A stretch of DNA of 64,000 bases from Nesterenkonia salmonea (GCF_005771525.1 NZ_VAVZ01000001.1:57628-121627); one strand, 5' to 3'. Shown: positions 25,653 through 36,209, counted from the stretch's first letter. Numbers and translations are program-made. The notes: generated by a model not told the origin, from the letters alone.

Positions 25653-26699
25653 ATGAGTACTCCAACTTCTCCCTACACTCCCCGCCGGGCAAACGGACCA
25701 GCCCGCAATGGAACCGCCGGTGATGGCCTCGACCTGGATCCTGAGGTCTTCGACGACGGATTCGGGTTCGACCAGATCCAAGAGATCGCGTGGGATGACC
25801 AGCCCCTGACGCAGAACGCGCCGCAGGTTGAGACAGTCGACCCGGATAAGGTCTCCGTAGCTGTGGACAACGCGTCCAAGATCTACCGCATTCGCTCAGG
25901 TACCGAGCATAAGAACTCCACCAAAAGAGTGGGTCGTCATCTGCAGCGGGCCCTCGGCTCAGGATGGTCTGAGATCCCCGCCCTGAACGAGCTCAGCTTT
26001 GTGGTCAACCGCGGTGAGACCGTCGGAGTCATCGGAACCAACGGTTCCGGTAAGTCCACCCTGATGAAGCTCCTCACCGGGAAGATCCGCCCCACCTCCG
26101 GTGAAGTCTTCGCCACGTCCACGCCGGTGATGCTGGGCGTCAACGCGGCCCTCGTCCGAGAGATCTCCGGACGGGAGAACATCAAGCTCGGGTGTCTCGC
26201 GATGGGGCTGTCCCCCAAAGAAGCCCAGAAGAAGTTCGACATGATCGTCGAGATTTCTGGACTCCATGAGGCATTGGACCGGCCGTTGAAAGCCTACTCC
26301 TCAGGTATGGCGTCACGGTTGCAATTCGCGATCGCTACGAGTGTGGACCCCGATATCCTGCTCATTGACGAGGCTCTCAACACCGGTGACGCCCAGTTCC
26401 GTTCCCGAACCAAGAAGCGGTTAGATGAAGTGCGCGCCCAAGCCGGCTGCGTGTTCCTCGTCTCCCACTCTCTTGGCACGATCAAGCAGATGTGCACCAG
26501 GGTGATATGGATCGAGCAGGGCCGCATGCTCGCCGATGGTGACCCAGAATGGGTGTGCTCCCAGTACCAGGAGTACACCGATCACAAGTCGAACGGGCGC
26601 ATGCGCGCCGCTCAGATCGTCTACGACCGCACCCAGCTGAAGCTCTCACCTGTTCAGGTAGAGTTCATCGACGGCACCCGCCCGACGAAGGCCGGCTAG
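25653..26699 (+). CDS. ABC polysaccharide exporter ATPase (TagH/Wzt-like)
   Basis: This 348-residue ATPase has Walker A GTNGSGKST, signature YSSGM, Walker B ILLIDEALNTGD and the switch histidine in SHSLG. The order and spacing match TagH/Wzt-type exporters, and the ALNTGDAQF stretch resembles the ALAVGD of that group. The first 70 residues are an acidic, low-complexity extension not needed for ATP binding. There is no separate C-terminal carbohydrate-binding domain of the Wzt kind, so export probably does not depend on recognising a terminal sugar. It starts 11 bp after the permease and is the last gene of the polymer locus; ndk converges on it with a one-base gap. Confidence 0.9.
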   Translation: MSTPTSPYTPRRANGPARNGTAGDGLDLDPEVFDDGFGFDQIQEIAWDDQPLTQNAPQVETVDPDKVSVAVDNASKIYRIRSGTEHKNSTKRVGRHLQRALGSGWSEIPALNELSFVVNRGETVGVIGTNGSGKSTLMKLLTGKIRPTSGEVFATSTPVMLGVNAALVREISGRENIKLGCLAMGLSPKEAQKKFDMIVEISGLHEALDRPLKAYSSGMASRLQFAIATSVDPDILLIDEALNTGDAQFRSRTKKRLDEVRAQAGCVFLVSHSLGTIKQMCTRVIWIEQGRMLADGDPEWVCSQYQEYTDHKSNGRMRAAQIVYDRTQLKLSPVQVEFIDGTRPTKAG

Positions 26700-26700
26700 C

Positions 26701-27114
26701 TCAGCCGAACCAGATGCTGATTTCGCGTTCAGCGCTCTCTACTGAATCCGAACCATGCACGAGGTTCTTTTGGACCTTCTCACCCCAGTCTCGACCCAGA
26801 TCGCCGCGGATCGTCCCCGGAGCTGCTGTGGTCGGGTCGGTCTGTCCTGCAAGTGAGCGGAATCCTTTGATGACGTCGTTTCCCTCGACGACGGCGGCCA
26901 CAATGGGCCCTGAAAGCATGAAGTCGACCAGAGGCTGGTAGAACGGTTTGCCTTCATGTTCGGCGTAGTGGGCAGCCAACTGATCTGGAGCGGCATCGGA
27001 TTTGGTCAACTGAGCGATGACGTAAGCCTTAGCTTCAATGCGGCGCAGGATCTCCCCCGTCAGGCCCCGCTGCACTCCGTCAGGTTTGATGAGCACCAAT
27101 GTGCGTTCAGTCAT
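26701..27114 (-). CDS. ndk: Nucleoside diphosphate kinase
   Basis: Ndk moves the terminal phosphate of ATP to nucleoside diphosphates through a phospho-histidine. The 137 residues begin ERTLVLIKPDGVQRGLTGEI and carry the active-site block NLVHGSDSVESA, whose His takes the phosphate. Length is normal for bacteria. The start overlaps the DUF4233 stop (ATGA), making the third gene of folC-DUF4233-ndk, an order found across actinobacteria. It converges on the ABC ATPase gene with one base between the stops. Confidence 0.98.
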   Translation of the reverse strand: MTERTLVLIKPDGVQRGLTGEILRRIEAKAYVIAQLTKSDAAPDQLAAHYAEHEGKPFYQPLVDFMLSGPIVAAVVEGNDVIKGFRSLAGQTDPTTAAPGTIRGDLGRDWGEKVQKNLVHGSDSVESAEREISIWFG

Positions 27115-27617
27115 GATGATTTCTCCTCATTGTCATCTGCGCCAGCGCCAGGTTCGTCTGCCTCGACCTGCGCAGCAAGTTCTTCTTCCGCTTTCCATCT
27201 TTCCATCTTTTCCACGTCCACCTGGGCACCCCTCGAGACGGCGTACCACCAGCAGGCAGTGAATGCCAGGCCCGGGAGCAGCGCCAGCGGCACGATCAGA
27301 CCTTCCGAGGTAATCGCTGCCACGCCCACGAAGCTGGCCACCATGATGACCTGCATCACCCATCCAGCGGGATAGCCGAAGGGCCGGTGGAGGACAGCGC
27401 ATAGCGCGACGCACAGAATGGCCACCACACATGCGCCAGCGAAAATCCACCAGGCGTACCATTCATTCTGGTTCAGACCCCAGGCTGCGAGGCCGAAGAA
27501 GAACATCAGTGCTGCTTCCAGGCAGAGCACTGTGGAGGCGAACAGGGCCTTCACCGATCGCGGCGGCCGAACTTGGCCCGGCTCCCATTCCCGCTGGGCG
27601 CGTGTCTGCCATGCCAT
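27111..27617 (-). CDS. DUF4233 family membrane protein
   Basis: This 168-residue protein has four hydrophobic segments (about 20-42, 50-66, 78-100 and 104-124), followed by an acidic tail of about 40 residues. It matches the DUF4233 family by length, by the SVKALFASTVLCLEAALMFF type first helix and by position between folC and ndk, where this family is nearly always found. Function is unknown. It shares bases with both neighbours at start and stop, so it is translated together with them. Confidence 0.85.
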   Translation of the reverse strand: MAWQTRAQREWEPGQVRPPRSVKALFASTVLCLEAALMFFFGLAAWGLNQNEWYAWWIFAGACVVAILCVALCAVLHRPFGYPAGWVMQVIMVASFVGVAAITSEGLIVPLALLPGLAFTACWWYAVSRGAQVDVEKMERWKAEEELAAQVEADEPGAGADDNEEKSS

Positions 27618-29035
27618 CAGAGTTCACCTTCCACAGCGTCAGCGTCGGGGATGCCCGTGTCGACGGCGCCGAAGAGAGCCCGCGCCTCGCCGACCACGGT
27701 GATGGAACCGGTGACGAGGATCCCGCCCGTCTCAGTGGCGCCGTCCTCGTCGGTGCGTGCCACAGCCCAACTGATGGCCTCATCGAGCCGTTCGGTGCTG
27801 TGGATGTCTCCCTCCTGGAAACCAGCATCCAGAGCGAGTTCCGCCAGATCAGCGGCGGGGATAGCTCGTGGTGAGGTGGACGCGGTGAAACAGACTGCGC
27901 TGGCGAGCTCGCTGTACTGCTCGAACAGCTCTCTCAGCATCGCGCGGGCGTCCTTGTCCTGCAGAATTCCGACGACGAGAACGAGCCCAGTCACCCCGAA
28001 ACTCTCTTTCAGCGCCTGAGCGCTGGCCTCAATGCCCGCCGGGTTGTGGGCGGCGTCGACGATGATGGCCGGCGCCGACCGCAGAGTCTCCAGCCGCCCG
28101 GGTGAGGTGACGTGCTCGCAGGCGGTCCTCAGGTTTTCCAGTGCGAGCTCCCGCTCCCCTCCCCCGAGGAACGCTTCTAGGGCTGCCACTGCTAAGGCGA
28201 AGTTCTCTGCCTGATGGGCTCCCAGCAACGGCAACATCAAGTCGGGGTAGCGACCTGCGAGCCCCTGAACGGTGACCTGCTGCCCTCCCACACCGGGGAG
28301 TCGGGATTCTACGCCGAACTCGACTCCTTCGAATCGGAAGGGCACCCCAGCCGTCTGAGCGGCTTCCAATAGGACATCGGCGGCGTCGCGCTCCTGGGCT
28401 GCGGAGATGAGGAACCCACCAGACTTGATGATCCCGGCTTTTTCCTCGGCGATTTCTTCCACCGTCTCGCCCAGCATCGCAGTGTGGTCCAAGCTGATGG
28501 GACCGATCACCTGCACTGCCGCATCGGCCACATTGGTAGCGTCCCAAGAACCACCCAACCCCACCTCGATGACCATGACGTCCACCGGTTCATCGGCAAA
28601 GATCGCGAACGCCAGCACGGTCAGCAGCTCGAACAGTGTCAGCGGGGTCTCCCCCTGCTCGACGAGCTCCTGATCGACAAACCCGATATGGGGTCTGATC
28701 TCATCCCAGATTCTGACGAAGGTCTCATCGGTGACCGGTTTGCCGTCGATGGCGATTCGTTCGGTCACTTTGCCCATATGTGGTGAGCTGTATCGGCCCA
28801 CACGCAGGTCATGGGCCAGCAGCCCTGCCTCAATCATTCGTGCGGTCGAGGTCTTGCCGTTGGTGCCGCCGACGTGGATGACCGGGGCAGTGCGCTGGGG
28901 TTCACCGAGAACGTCCATGGCCCTCTGCATCGGTTCGAGTCGGGGCCTCATGTCTGACTCGGGGGCGCGAGCGAGCATCTCAGCGTAGATGCTCTCCACT
29001 GAGAATTCGTCAACTGGTTGTTCTGGATCAGGCAT
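27617..29035 (-). CDS. folC: Folylpolyglutamate synthase / dihydrofolate synthase
   Basis: FolC adds glutamate to dihydropteroate and to folates with ATP, a Mur-ligase-type reaction in the cytoplasm. The 472 residues show the P-loop [15 protein letters not shown], the [12 protein letters not shown] block and the C-terminal [10 protein letters not shown] that binds the ATP adenine side. I chose the ATG at 29035, with GAGGGG in front; it overlaps the ileS end by eight bases. A TTG at 29047 is less likely. It leads the folC-DUF4233-ndk unit and is probably co-transcribed with ileS. Confidence 0.96.
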   Translation of the reverse strand: MPDPEQPVDEFSVESIYAEMLARAPESDMRPRLEPMQRAMDVLGEPQRTAPVIHVGGTNGKTSTARMIEAGLLAHDLRVGRYSSPHMGKVTERIAIDGKPVTDETFVRIWDEIRPHIGFVDQELVEQGETPLTLFELLTVLAFAIFADEPVDVMVIEVGLGGSWDATNVADAAVQVIGPISLDHTAMLGETVEEIAEEKAGIIKSGGFLISAAQERDAADVLLEAAQTAGVPFRFEGVEFGVESRLPGVGGQQVTVQGLAGRYPDLMLPLLGAHQAENFALAVAALEAFLGGGERELALENLRTACEHVTSPGRLETLRSAPAIIVDAAHNPAGIEASAQALKESFGVTGLVLVVGILQDKDARAMLRELFEQYSELASAVCFTASTSPRAIPAADLAELALDAGFQEGDIHSTERLDEAISWAVARTDEDGATETGGILVTGSITVVGEARALFGAVDTGIPDADAVEGEL

Positions 29036-32000
29036 GGGACCCCTCAATCACGACGACGCTGGCACGGGTGCTCTCGGTCTCTTCACCGGCTACGAGATTC
29101 AACTCCACTGTCAGCGTCTCAGCTTTCACGAGCTCCGCATGAGCCTCCACCGCTTCGATCACCGCAGGAGAAGCAGTCAGTGTGGTCGCAATGCGATCGG
29201 AGACCTGCAGGTCTTCGTCCTTACGGGCAGCTTGGACAGTGCGGATGACATCACGGGCGGTGCCTTCGGCAATCAGCTCCTCGCTCAGCCGAGTGTCCAG
29301 TACCAAGAACCCTTGACCGGCACCTAAGGCTTTCTCCAGGACTGTTACGGCCTTGTCTCCGAGCTCCTCCGAGACTGTGGTCGTCAGCGTGTATTCGCCT
29401 TCTTTCAGCTCCAGCCCGCCAGCTGTGACAACTCCGTCGGAGACAGACCAGTCACCAGATTTAGCGCCCCGGATGGCGTGCTGGACCTCTTTGCCCAGAC
29501 GTGGCCCCGCGACCCTGGCGTTGACCACCAGCTGCTGACCAATGCCGTACTGCTCAGCAGAGACTTCTTGCGTGTCCAGGAGCTCCACCTGTTTGATGTT
29601 CAGCTCATCAGCGATGATCTGCTCATAGGTTCCTGCCAGGGACTGAGCGTCCGGGACCACCACGGTCAATGTGGCCAGCGGTTGCCGCACCCGTCGCTTG
29701 GCCTGCTTCCGCAGGGCAGAGCCTGCGGAGGTCACCACTCGGGTGAGGTCCATCAGCTCCACCGCACGCTCATCGCGGACATAACGTGCCGGGTCCGGCC
29801 AGTCTGCCAAGTGCACGCTGCGCCCTCCGGTGAGTCCACGCCACACTTCCTCAGAGACGAGGGGCAGCAGCGGCGCTGCCACACGAGTGAAGGTCTCCAG
29901 CACGGTGTACAGCACGTCGTAGGCGGTGAAGTCCTCGTCATAGAACCTCTGCCGTGAACGGCGGATGTACCAGTTAGTCAGCAGATCGGCGAACCGGCGC
30001 AAGGCCTCGCAGGCCCGCGAGACGTCGAAATCGTCCAGGGCATCGGTGGCTTCGCGAACCAAATCTCCCGTGGCAGCCAAGATGTAGTGGTCCAAGGGGG
30101 TGAGTAGGGCGTCGTCGTTCTCAACCGGTTTGGCCAGATATCCGGCTCCCTGTTTGGCGGAGTTGGCGTAGAGCGCGAAGAAATGCCAGACGTTCCACAT
30201 GGGCAGCAGCACCTGGCGGACGCCCTCACGGATCCCTTCCTCGGTGACCACAAGGTTGCCGCCCCTAAGGATGGGCGAGCTCATCAGGAACCAGCGCATG
30301 GCATCTGATCCGTCGCGGTCGAAGACCTCGTTGACATCCGGGTAGTTCTGCAGCGATTTGGACATCTTCTGCCCATCGGATCCCAGCACAATCCCGTGGC
30401 TGATGACATTGCTGAAACCTGGCCGGTCGAAGAGTGCCGTGGCCAGGATGTGCATGGTGTAGAACCAACCGCGGGTCTGGCCGATGTACTCCACGATGAA
30501 GTCTGCTGGGTTATGGCTGTCGAACCAGCTGGCGTTCTCGAATGGGTAGTGCACCTGTGCGAAGGGCATGGAGCCGGAGTCGAACCAGACATCCAGCACG
30601 TCCTCTACCCTGCGCATGGTCGAGTTTCCGGTCGGGTCGTCGGGGTTGGGCCGAGTGAGCTGATCGATCCATGGCCGGTGCAGGTCCGGCTCTCCGGCGG
30701 CATTGCGCGGGTAGTCTCCGAAGGCTTCCTTGAGCTCGTCCAAGGAACCGTAGACCTCGGTACGCGGATAGTTCGGGTCATCCGAAGCCCACACTGGGAT
30801 GGGGCTGCCCCAGTAGCGGTTGCGGGAGATCGACCAGTCTCGGGCGTTCTCCAACCACTTGCCGAACTGGCCGTGCTTCACATTGTCAGGGATCCAGTTG
30901 ATGTCTTCGTTGAGCTCCAGCATGCGTTGCTTGATCTGTGTGACAGCGACGTACCAGGAGGTGACCGCCTTGTACATCAACGGGGTGCGGCAGCGCCAGC
31001 AATGCGGATACGAGTGCACATAGGACTGCTCACGCACCAGGCGCCCATCTGCTTTGAGCCGGTTGATGATGGGGCGGTTGGCCTCGAAGACCTGAACGCC
31101 GGCGATCTCCGCCAATGGTGTGTCCCCCTGCGGCGTGGGTTCAGCGAACATCGGAAGGAACTGCGCAGCGGCATCGACGGAGAGGATCACCGGAATTCCG
31201 GCCTCCTCCGAGGACCTTTGGTCTTCCTCACCGTAGGCCGAGGCCTGGTGGACGATGCCTGTGCCGTCTGTTGTGGTGATGTAGTCCTCGATGAGCACCC
31301 GCCAGGCATTCTGAGTGCCCCAGGCTTCGGTATCGGCGTAGTAGTGCCATAGCGGCTCGTACTCCAGTTGGGCGAGGTCCTTGCCCACGTAACGGCCCAC
31401 CACGGCCGCCTGGGCAGCTTCAGCGGCGGAGACCTCGTCATGGTCGGCGAAGCCCAAGTCCTGGGCGTAGGCTCCCACCAGGTCCGCGGCGATCATATGC
31501 CGACCCGGCAGCGGCCCGTCAGCTGGGGCCTCGACGACGGCGTATTCGATCTCTGGTCCCACCGCGACGGAGAAGTTGGTGGGGAGGGTCCACGGGGTCG
31601 TAGTCCAGGCAAGAAGGTTCACTCCACGCAGTTGGTCCCCCAACGCACCACCCCCAGTGATGGGGAATGTCACGGTGACTGAGGGGTCCTGCCGGTCCTT
31701 GTACACCTCATCGTCCATGCGCAGCTCGTGGTTGGACAGGGGCGTTTCATCCTTCCAGCAATAGGGCAGAACGCGGAACCCCTGATACGTCAGGCCCTTT
31801 TCGTGGAGCTGCTTGAACGCCCAGATGACTGACTCCATAAACTCAACGTTGAGTGTTTTGTAGTCATTCTCGAAGTCCACCCAGCGCGCCTGGCGCTTGA
31901 CGTAGGCCGACCATTCATTGGTGAACTTCAGCACATTTGAGCGGCAGGCATCGTTGAAGTGTTCAATGCCCATGGCCTCGATCTCGGCCTTATCTGCCAT

Positions 32001-32348
32001 GCCAAGATCTTTCATGGCGGAGAGCTCAGCGGGCAGACCGTGGGTATCCCAGCCGAAACGACGCTCTACTCGCTTACCGCGCATGGTCTGGTAGCGGGGC
32101 ACCAGGTCCTTCACGTACCCAGTGAGCAGGTGACCGTAGTGCGGCAGACCATTGGCGAAGGGCGGGCCGTCGTAGAAGACGAACTCGTCATCCTCGGGCC
32201 GGGACTCGACAGAGGCTTTGAAGGTACCGTCTGCTTCCCAGTACTTCAGGATGCGCTCCTCAATCTCCGGGAAGCGCACAGAATTTTGGACCGCGCCCTG
32301 GGCGGCAGAGGTCGCGCGCGGATACGTGGGAGAGGCGTTCTCAGTCAT
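29028..32348 (-). CDS. ileS: Isoleucyl-tRNA synthetase (eukaryote-like type)
   Basis: IleS charges tRNA-Ile with isoleucine. The 1106 residues show the class I signature as [13 protein letters not shown] and the KMSKS loop in [13 protein letters not shown], with an editing domain between and an anticodon-binding and C-terminal domain after. HYGH with the surrounding wording is the eukaryote-like IleRS form, found in many actinobacteria and tied to low sensitivity to mupirocin. The ATG at 32348 is chosen: AGGA precedes it by nine bases and MTENASP begins typical sequence; a second ATG lies three codons upstream. A T-box leader precedes the gene, so expression should rise when tRNA-Ile is uncharged. 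Confidence 0.98.
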   Translation of the reverse strand: MTENASPTYPRATSAAQGAVQNSVRFPEIEERILKYWEADGTFKASVESRPEDDEFVFYDGPPFANGLPHYGHLLTGYVKDLVPRYQTMRGKRVERRFGWDTHGLPAELSAMKDLGMADKAEIEAMGIEHFNDACRSNVLKFTNEWSAYVKRQARWVDFENDYKTLNVEFMESVIWAFKQLHEKGLTYQGFRVLPYCWKDETPLSNHELRMDDEVYKDRQDPSVTVTFPITGGGALGDQLRGVNLLAWTTTPWTLPTNFSVAVGPEIEYAVVEAPADGPLPGRHMIAADLVGAYAQDLGFADHDEVSAAEAAQAAVVGRYVGKDLAQLEYEPLWHYYADTEAWGTQNAWRVLIEDYITTTDGTGIVHQASAYGEEDQRSSEEAGIPVILSVDAAAQFLPMFAEPTPQGDTPLAEIAGVQVFEANRPIINRLKADGRLVREQSYVHSYPHCWRCRTPLMYKAVTSWYVAVTQIKQRMLELNEDINWIPDNVKHGQFGKWLENARDWSISRNRYWGSPIPVWASDDPNYPRTEVYGSLDELKEAFGDYPRNAAGEPDLHRPWIDQLTRPNPDDPTGNSTMRRVEDVLDVWFDSGSMPFAQVHYPFENASWFDSHNPADFIVEYIGQTRGWFYTMHILATALFDRPGFSNVISHGIVLGSDGQKMSKSLQNYPDVNEVFDRDGSDAMRWFLMSSPILRGGNLVVTEEGIREGVRQVLLPMWNVWHFFALYANSAKQGAGYLAKPVENDDALLTPLDHYILAATGDLVREATDALDDFDVSRACEALRRFADLLTNWYIRRSRQRFYDEDFTAYDVLYTVLETFTRVAAPLLPLVSEEVWRGLTGGRSVHLADWPDPARYVRDERAVELMDLTRVVTSAGSALRKQAKRRVRQPLATLTVVVPDAQSLAGTYEQIIADELNIKQVELLDTQEVSAEQYGIGQQLVVNARVAGPRLGKEVQHAIRGAKSGDWSVSDGVVTAGGLELKEGEYTLTTTVSEELGDKAVTVLEKALGAGQGFLVLDTRLSEELIAEGTARDVIRTVQAARKDEDLQVSDRIATTLTASPAVIEAVEAHAELVKAETLTVELNLVAGEETESTRASVVVIEGSHA

Positions 32349-32589
32349 GAAGGTCATCCTGGTGCATAGCTGTGGCCGGTTCGGCAAGGACGCCTGGTGC
32401 AGAAGAGGACTCCTACCCGCGTGCGCGGTACCACCTTGCTTGCTGAAACCCCGATGGTCACACCGGACATTCCAGCCACTTCATGACTGCTATGACGGGC
32501 TTACCCGTCCGGTTCTACTGCGGGGAAGACAGTCAGTCTCTCCCCGGTTCTTCCGGAAGCTCACCGGTGATGGCCGGATCGTAGCTGCT
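32349..32589 (-). promoter_or_regulatory. T-box leader of ileS (translational type)
   Basis: Reading the minus strand, the leader contains the Stem I segment GATCCGGCCATCACCGGTGA with the isoleucine codon AUC at 32571-32569 as specifier, and downstream the conserved T-box sequence AAGGTGGTACCGCG at 32437-32424, whose UGGU can pair with the ACCA end of uncharged tRNA-Ile. No terminator with a U run lies between the T-box and ileS, so regulation is probably at translation initiation, as established for actinobacterial ileS leaders with a short Stem I. The ends are approximate. Confidence 0.9.
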
Positions 32590-32596
32590 GTTGAGG

Positions 32597-32626
32597 ATTC
32601 TACGCGAAACACCAGACCCAGCCCAA
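32597..32626 (-). promoter_or_regulatory. Candidate promoter of the ileS transcript
   Basis: On the minus strand TTGGGC (32626-32621) and TAGAAT (32602-32597) are 18 bases apart, a good sigma-70-type pair. Transcription would begin near 32589, just ahead of the T-box Stem I, which fits its placement. Not experimentally supported here. Confidence 0.55.
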
Positions 32627-32755
32627 TCGCTCCGACTGGTTGAGTCTGCCGATAAAGCGGGCCATCTGCACCCATTTTGGCGACAGAATCGGCCCGTCAG
32701 CGAGGTCGGCACGACCTTCAGGCTGGCTCAAGCCTGGGAGCCTACCGTGAGACGC

Positions 32756-33466
32756 ATGAACATTGACCTGATACCTGACACGCTTGCCACTGAAGCCACT
32801 CTCCTGGCCTGCGCGTTCGTCCTCTCTGCTGTGGTGGGCTTGGAACGAGAACTGGGACAGAAGTCAGCCGGCGCCCGCACCCACATATTAGTGGGGCTCG
32901 GTTCTGCGCTGTTCACACTCGTCTCCGCCTACGGGTTCTCCCACCTGCTGGGTGAAGACGTGATCTTGGACCCCTCGCGCATTGCTGCACAGATCGTCTC
33001 CGGCATCGGCTTCATCGGGGCCGGAGTGATCTTCGTCCGCCAGAACATTGTCTCGGGGCTCACCACGGCTGGATCCATCTGGGTCACCGCAGCAGTCGGT
33101 ATGGCCTGCGGTGCCGGGATGCCGCTTATCGCCGCACTGACAGTGATCTTCTACCTACTGGCTGTCACGATTGTGACCCGGCTGGCGAAGAAAATCCCGA
33201 AGCGCGGCCGCACCCACCGGTACGAGGTCCGCTACCAGGACGGTCGGGGCATTCTGCGTGACGTGCTCACGGCAGCCTCAGGACTTGGCTATGAGGTGGC
33301 TCTGAACCGAACGCGGCGCAAGGAAAGCGAGGACGAGGGCGCGGTGGTGGACGCCCAGCTGAGTTTCTCGCGCTCTCAGTACCTCTCCCCCGATCAACTC
33401 CATCGCCGACTCAGTGAGTTGGAAGGTGTGCTGGAGGTCCGCGCAGTGGAGGCCGACAACGACTGA
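32756..33466 (+). CDS. MgtC/SapB family membrane protein
   Basis: This 236-residue protein begins with about five hydrophobic segments (to about residue 140), including the family blocks VVGLERELGQKSAGARTHIL, quoted here in part, GSALFTLVS and GIGFIGAGVIF, then a soluble C-terminal ACT-like region. MgtC/SapB proteins act at the inner membrane; the virulence-linked members affect magnesium stress and the F-type ATP synthase, but most relatives have no known role. The ATG at 32756 is chosen because MNIDLIP starts the usual sequence; a GTG three codons earlier is possible. Its promoter must lie within or beside the T-box leader region on the other strand. A strong hairpin follows. Confidence 0.9.
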   Translation: MNIDLIPDTLATEATLLACAFVLSAVVGLERELGQKSAGARTHILVGLGSALFTLVSAYGFSHLLGEDVILDPSRIAAQIVSGIGFIGAGVIFVRQNIVSGLTTAGSIWVTAAVGMACGAGMPLIAALTVIFYLLAVTIVTRLAKKIPKRGRTHRYEVRYQDGRGILRDVLTAASGLGYEVALNRTRRKESEDEGAVVDAQLSFSRSQYLSPDQLHRRLSELEGVLEVRAVEADND

Positions 33467-33503
33467 TCACCACAGTCGAGCAGAGAGTCCGGAGTATCGG
33501 GCA

Positions 33504-33544
33504 CACCGACCTCAGCGCCGCGTCCTGAGCCGCTGAGGTCGGTG
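33504..33544. terminator. Strong hairpin between convergent genes
   Basis: Arms CACCGACCTCAGCG (33504-33517) and CGCTGAGGTCGGTG (33531-33544) are perfectly complementary over 14 bp with a 13-base loop. It sits between the stop of the MgtC-like gene and that of valS, which converge, so it can end transcripts from both sides. No long U run follows, as is common in high-GC actinobacteria. Confidence 0.8.
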
Positions 33545-33575
33545 CATGTTCCGCGCCAGCCGGGTCTCAAGCGGG

Positions 33576-36209
33576 CTACGCCTGGACCGGCTCCGCGAGC
33601 GACACGTCAGATACGCGCATTTCAGTGGCGTCCTGAACCGAGCTTTCCACGTGCAGCACCTGGGATTTGGTGGCCGCGCGCAGATCCTCCAATGCCGACC
33701 GAACAGCTTCGGTACTGTGCTCTGAACCAGTGATCCGTGCTGAGATAATCTCCGTGCGCTGTTTGACTTTGGCCTCAGCCTTCGCCCGGCGCAGACTGGT
33801 CAGCGCCTCGGCGACCGCATCCAGCACATCAGCAGACCCCGCCACAGCGTCCAAGTCTGACGCCTGAGGCCAGCTCACCCCATGCACAGAACCGCTCCGC
33901 CACCACCGCCATACCTCATCGGTGGCGAATGGGAGCACGGGAGCGAACAGGCGTAGCAACTTATCCAGCGCCGTAGCGAGTGTGGCACGCACTGAGGCCT
34001 GAGCCTGCTCGCCCTGAGCACCGTAGGCCCGGTCTTTGACCAACTCCACGTAGTCGTCAGTGAAGGCCCAGAAGAAACTCTCTGTCAGATTCAGCGCACG
34101 AGCGTAGTCGTAGTTGTCGAAATGATCGGTGGCTTGCTGAATGACCACGCGAAGTTTGGCAAGAAGTGCCTGGTCCAACGGTTCAGTGATGGCCGCGTCG
34201 TCGCTTCCGGAGCCCACAATATGCTCTTCCGTCACGCCCATGCCGAAGGCAAACTTGGACACGTTGAGCAGCTTGATCGCCAAACGACGGCCGATCTTCA
34301 TTTGGCTGATCTCGTAAGCCGTATCGGCGCCCAACTTTGCTGATGCTGCCCAATACCGCACAGCGTCAGCGCCGAACTGCTCCAGCGGCTCATTGGGCAC
34401 CACAACATTGCCCTTGGACTTAGACATCTTCTTCCGGTCCGGGTCCAAGATCCAACCGGAAATAGCGGTATTGGTCCACGGCACCGAGTCATGCAGCGAG
34501 TTGGCGCGCACCACACTGGAGAACAACCAGGTGCGGATAATGTCATGCCCCTGGGGACGCAGATCGAAGGGAAAGACCCGGTTGAACAGATCTGGGTCGC
34601 GCTCCCATTTCCCTGCAATCTGAGGTGTCAGGGACGACGTCGCCCAGGTGTCCAGCACATCAGGCTCACCCATAAATCCGCCCGGTTCGCCGCGCTGCGA
34701 CTCAGCGAAACCCGGGGCAGGTTCGGAGGCCGGGTCTACAGGAAGCTTTTCCTCCTCAGGCAGGATCGGGTGGTCATAATCGGGCTCTGCGTCGCTGTTG
34801 AGCGGGTACCACACGGGGATCGGCACACCGAAGAACCTCTGGCGTGAGATGAGCCAGTCTCCGTTAAGGCCCTCCACCCAGTTTTCATACCTGGAACGCA
34901 TAAAAGACGGGTTCCAGGTGATCTTGCGACCTCGTTCAACAAGCTGGTCCCGGCGGTCAGCATCACGACCACCGTTCCGGATGTACCACTGGCGCGACGT
35001 CACCACTTCTAGTGGCTTATCACCCTTCTCATAGAAGTGGACTGCATGGGTAATCTTTTCCGGCTCAGCGCGAAGCAGATCGCCCGACTGCAGGAGCTCA
35101 ATCACGGCCTCTTTGGCGGAGTGAACCGTTTTGCCTGCCAGCTGCTGATAGTTTTCCCGGCCCTGCTCGGAGGTGATCCACTCAGGCGTGTCACCGGTGA
35201 AACGCCCCTCACGGCCGATCAGCGCCCGGGTGGGAAGGTTCAGCTCCCGCCACCATGTCACGTCAGTCATGTCGCCGAAGGTGCAGATCATTGCGATGCC
35301 CGAACCCTTCTCAGGGTCGGCCAAAGTGTGGGCCTTCACCGGCACCTCAACTCCAAAGAGCGGGGAGGTCACGGTTTTGCCGAACAGGTGTTTGTAACGC
35401 TCATCCTCCGGGTGGGCGACCAGGGCCACGCACGAGGGCAGCAACTCCGGCCGGGTTGTAGCGATGATGACCTCGTTGCCGGACTCGTCAGTGAAGGGGT
35501 AGCGGTAGTAGGCCCCCGGGCGTTCTTTGGCTTCCAGCTCCGCCTGAGCAACAGCCGTCCGGAAGGTTACATCCCACAGCGTGGGCGCTTCGGCCGTGTA
35601 GGCATTGCCGGAGCGCACATCACGAAGGAATGCCCGCTGGGAGGCTGTGCGCGAGTGGTCGTCGATGGTGCGGTAGGTCTGCCGCCAGTCCACTGAGAGT
35701 CCGAGCGTGGTGAACAGGTCCTCGAAGATTTTCTCGTCCTCGACGGTGAGCGTCTCACACAGTTCGATGAAGTTGCGCCGGGAGATCATGTCCCAGTCGC
35801 GCTGGTTCTTGGCAGGCTTCTCCGGCGGTGTGTAGTCCGGGTCGTAGGGCTTGGTGGGGTCGCAGCGCACACCGTAGTAGTTCTGGACGCGACGCTCAGT
35901 CGGCAGACCATTGTCATCCCAGCCCAGCGGGTAGAAGACCTTCTTTCCGCGCATCCGCTGGAAACGAGCCACCACATCAGTCTGGGTGTACGAAAACATG
36001 TGGCCTACGTGCAGTGATCCGGAGGCAGTCGGCGGTGGTGTGTCGATGGAGTACACCTGGTCCCGGGCAGCGCTGTCGTCGAAGTGAAAGAGCTGCTCCT
36101 CGGCCCAAGCAGTGTTGAGCTTGCGCTCCAGTCCCTCCAAAGCTGGCTTGTCGGGGACTTCCGGGTTCTTGTATGCGGGCGCGTCCGTGCCCTTTATGTT
36201 TTCGGCCAT
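33576..36209 (-). CDS. valS: Valyl-tRNA synthetase
   Basis: ValS charges tRNA-Val with valine and clears threonine by editing. The 877 residues show the class I signature as PTASGSLHVGHMFSYTQTD and the KMSKS loop in RKKMSKSKGNVV, with the editing domain between and an anticodon-binding domain after. The length fits the shorter actinobacterial form, which lacks a long C-terminal coiled coil. The upstream 94 bp has no T-box, unlike ileS. It ends 31 bases past the shared terminator hairpin. Confidence 0.98.
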   Translation of the reverse strand: MAENIKGTDAPAYKNPEVPDKPALEGLERKLNTAWAEEQLFHFDDSAARDQVYSIDTPPPTASGSLHVGHMFSYTQTDVVARFQRMRGKKVFYPLGWDDNGLPTERRVQNYYGVRCDPTKPYDPDYTPPEKPAKNQRDWDMISRRNFIELCETLTVEDEKIFEDLFTTLGLSVDWRQTYRTIDDHSRTASQRAFLRDVRSGNAYTAEAPTLWDVTFRTAVAQAELEAKERPGAYYRYPFTDESGNEVIIATTRPELLPSCVALVAHPEDERYKHLFGKTVTSPLFGVEVPVKAHTLADPEKGSGIAMICTFGDMTDVTWWRELNLPTRALIGREGRFTGDTPEWITSEQGRENYQQLAGKTVHSAKEAVIELLQSGDLLRAEPEKITHAVHFYEKGDKPLEVVTSRQWYIRNGGRDADRRDQLVERGRKITWNPSFMRSRYENWVEGLNGDWLISRQRFFGVPIPVWYPLNSDAEPDYDHPILPEEEKLPVDPASEPAPGFAESQRGEPGGFMGEPDVLDTWATSSLTPQIAGKWERDPDLFNRVFPFDLRPQGHDIIRTWLFSSVVRANSLHDSVPWTNTAISGWILDPDRKKMSKSKGNVVVPNEPLEQFGADAVRYWAASAKLGADTAYEISQMKIGRRLAIKLLNVSKFAFGMGVTEEHIVGSGSDDAAITEPLDQALLAKLRVVIQQATDHFDNYDYARALNLTESFFWAFTDDYVELVKDRAYGAQGEQAQASVRATLATALDKLLRLFAPVLPFATDEVWRWWRSGSVHGVSWPQASDLDAVAGSADVLDAVAEALTSLRRAKAEAKVKQRTEIISARITGSEHSTEAVRSALEDLRAATKSQVLHVESSVQDATEMRVSDVSLAEPVQA

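Noticed and set aside
8129-26699. Non-ribosomal peptide or siderophore gene cluster
   Set aside because: Despite amide-forming enzymes there are no condensation, adenylation or carrier domains; the neighbours are glycosyltransferases and a polysaccharide exporter.
30396-31352. A 318-codon open frame on the plus strand inside ileS
   Set aside because: Antisense shadow of the conserved IleRS sequence with no recognisable protein features.
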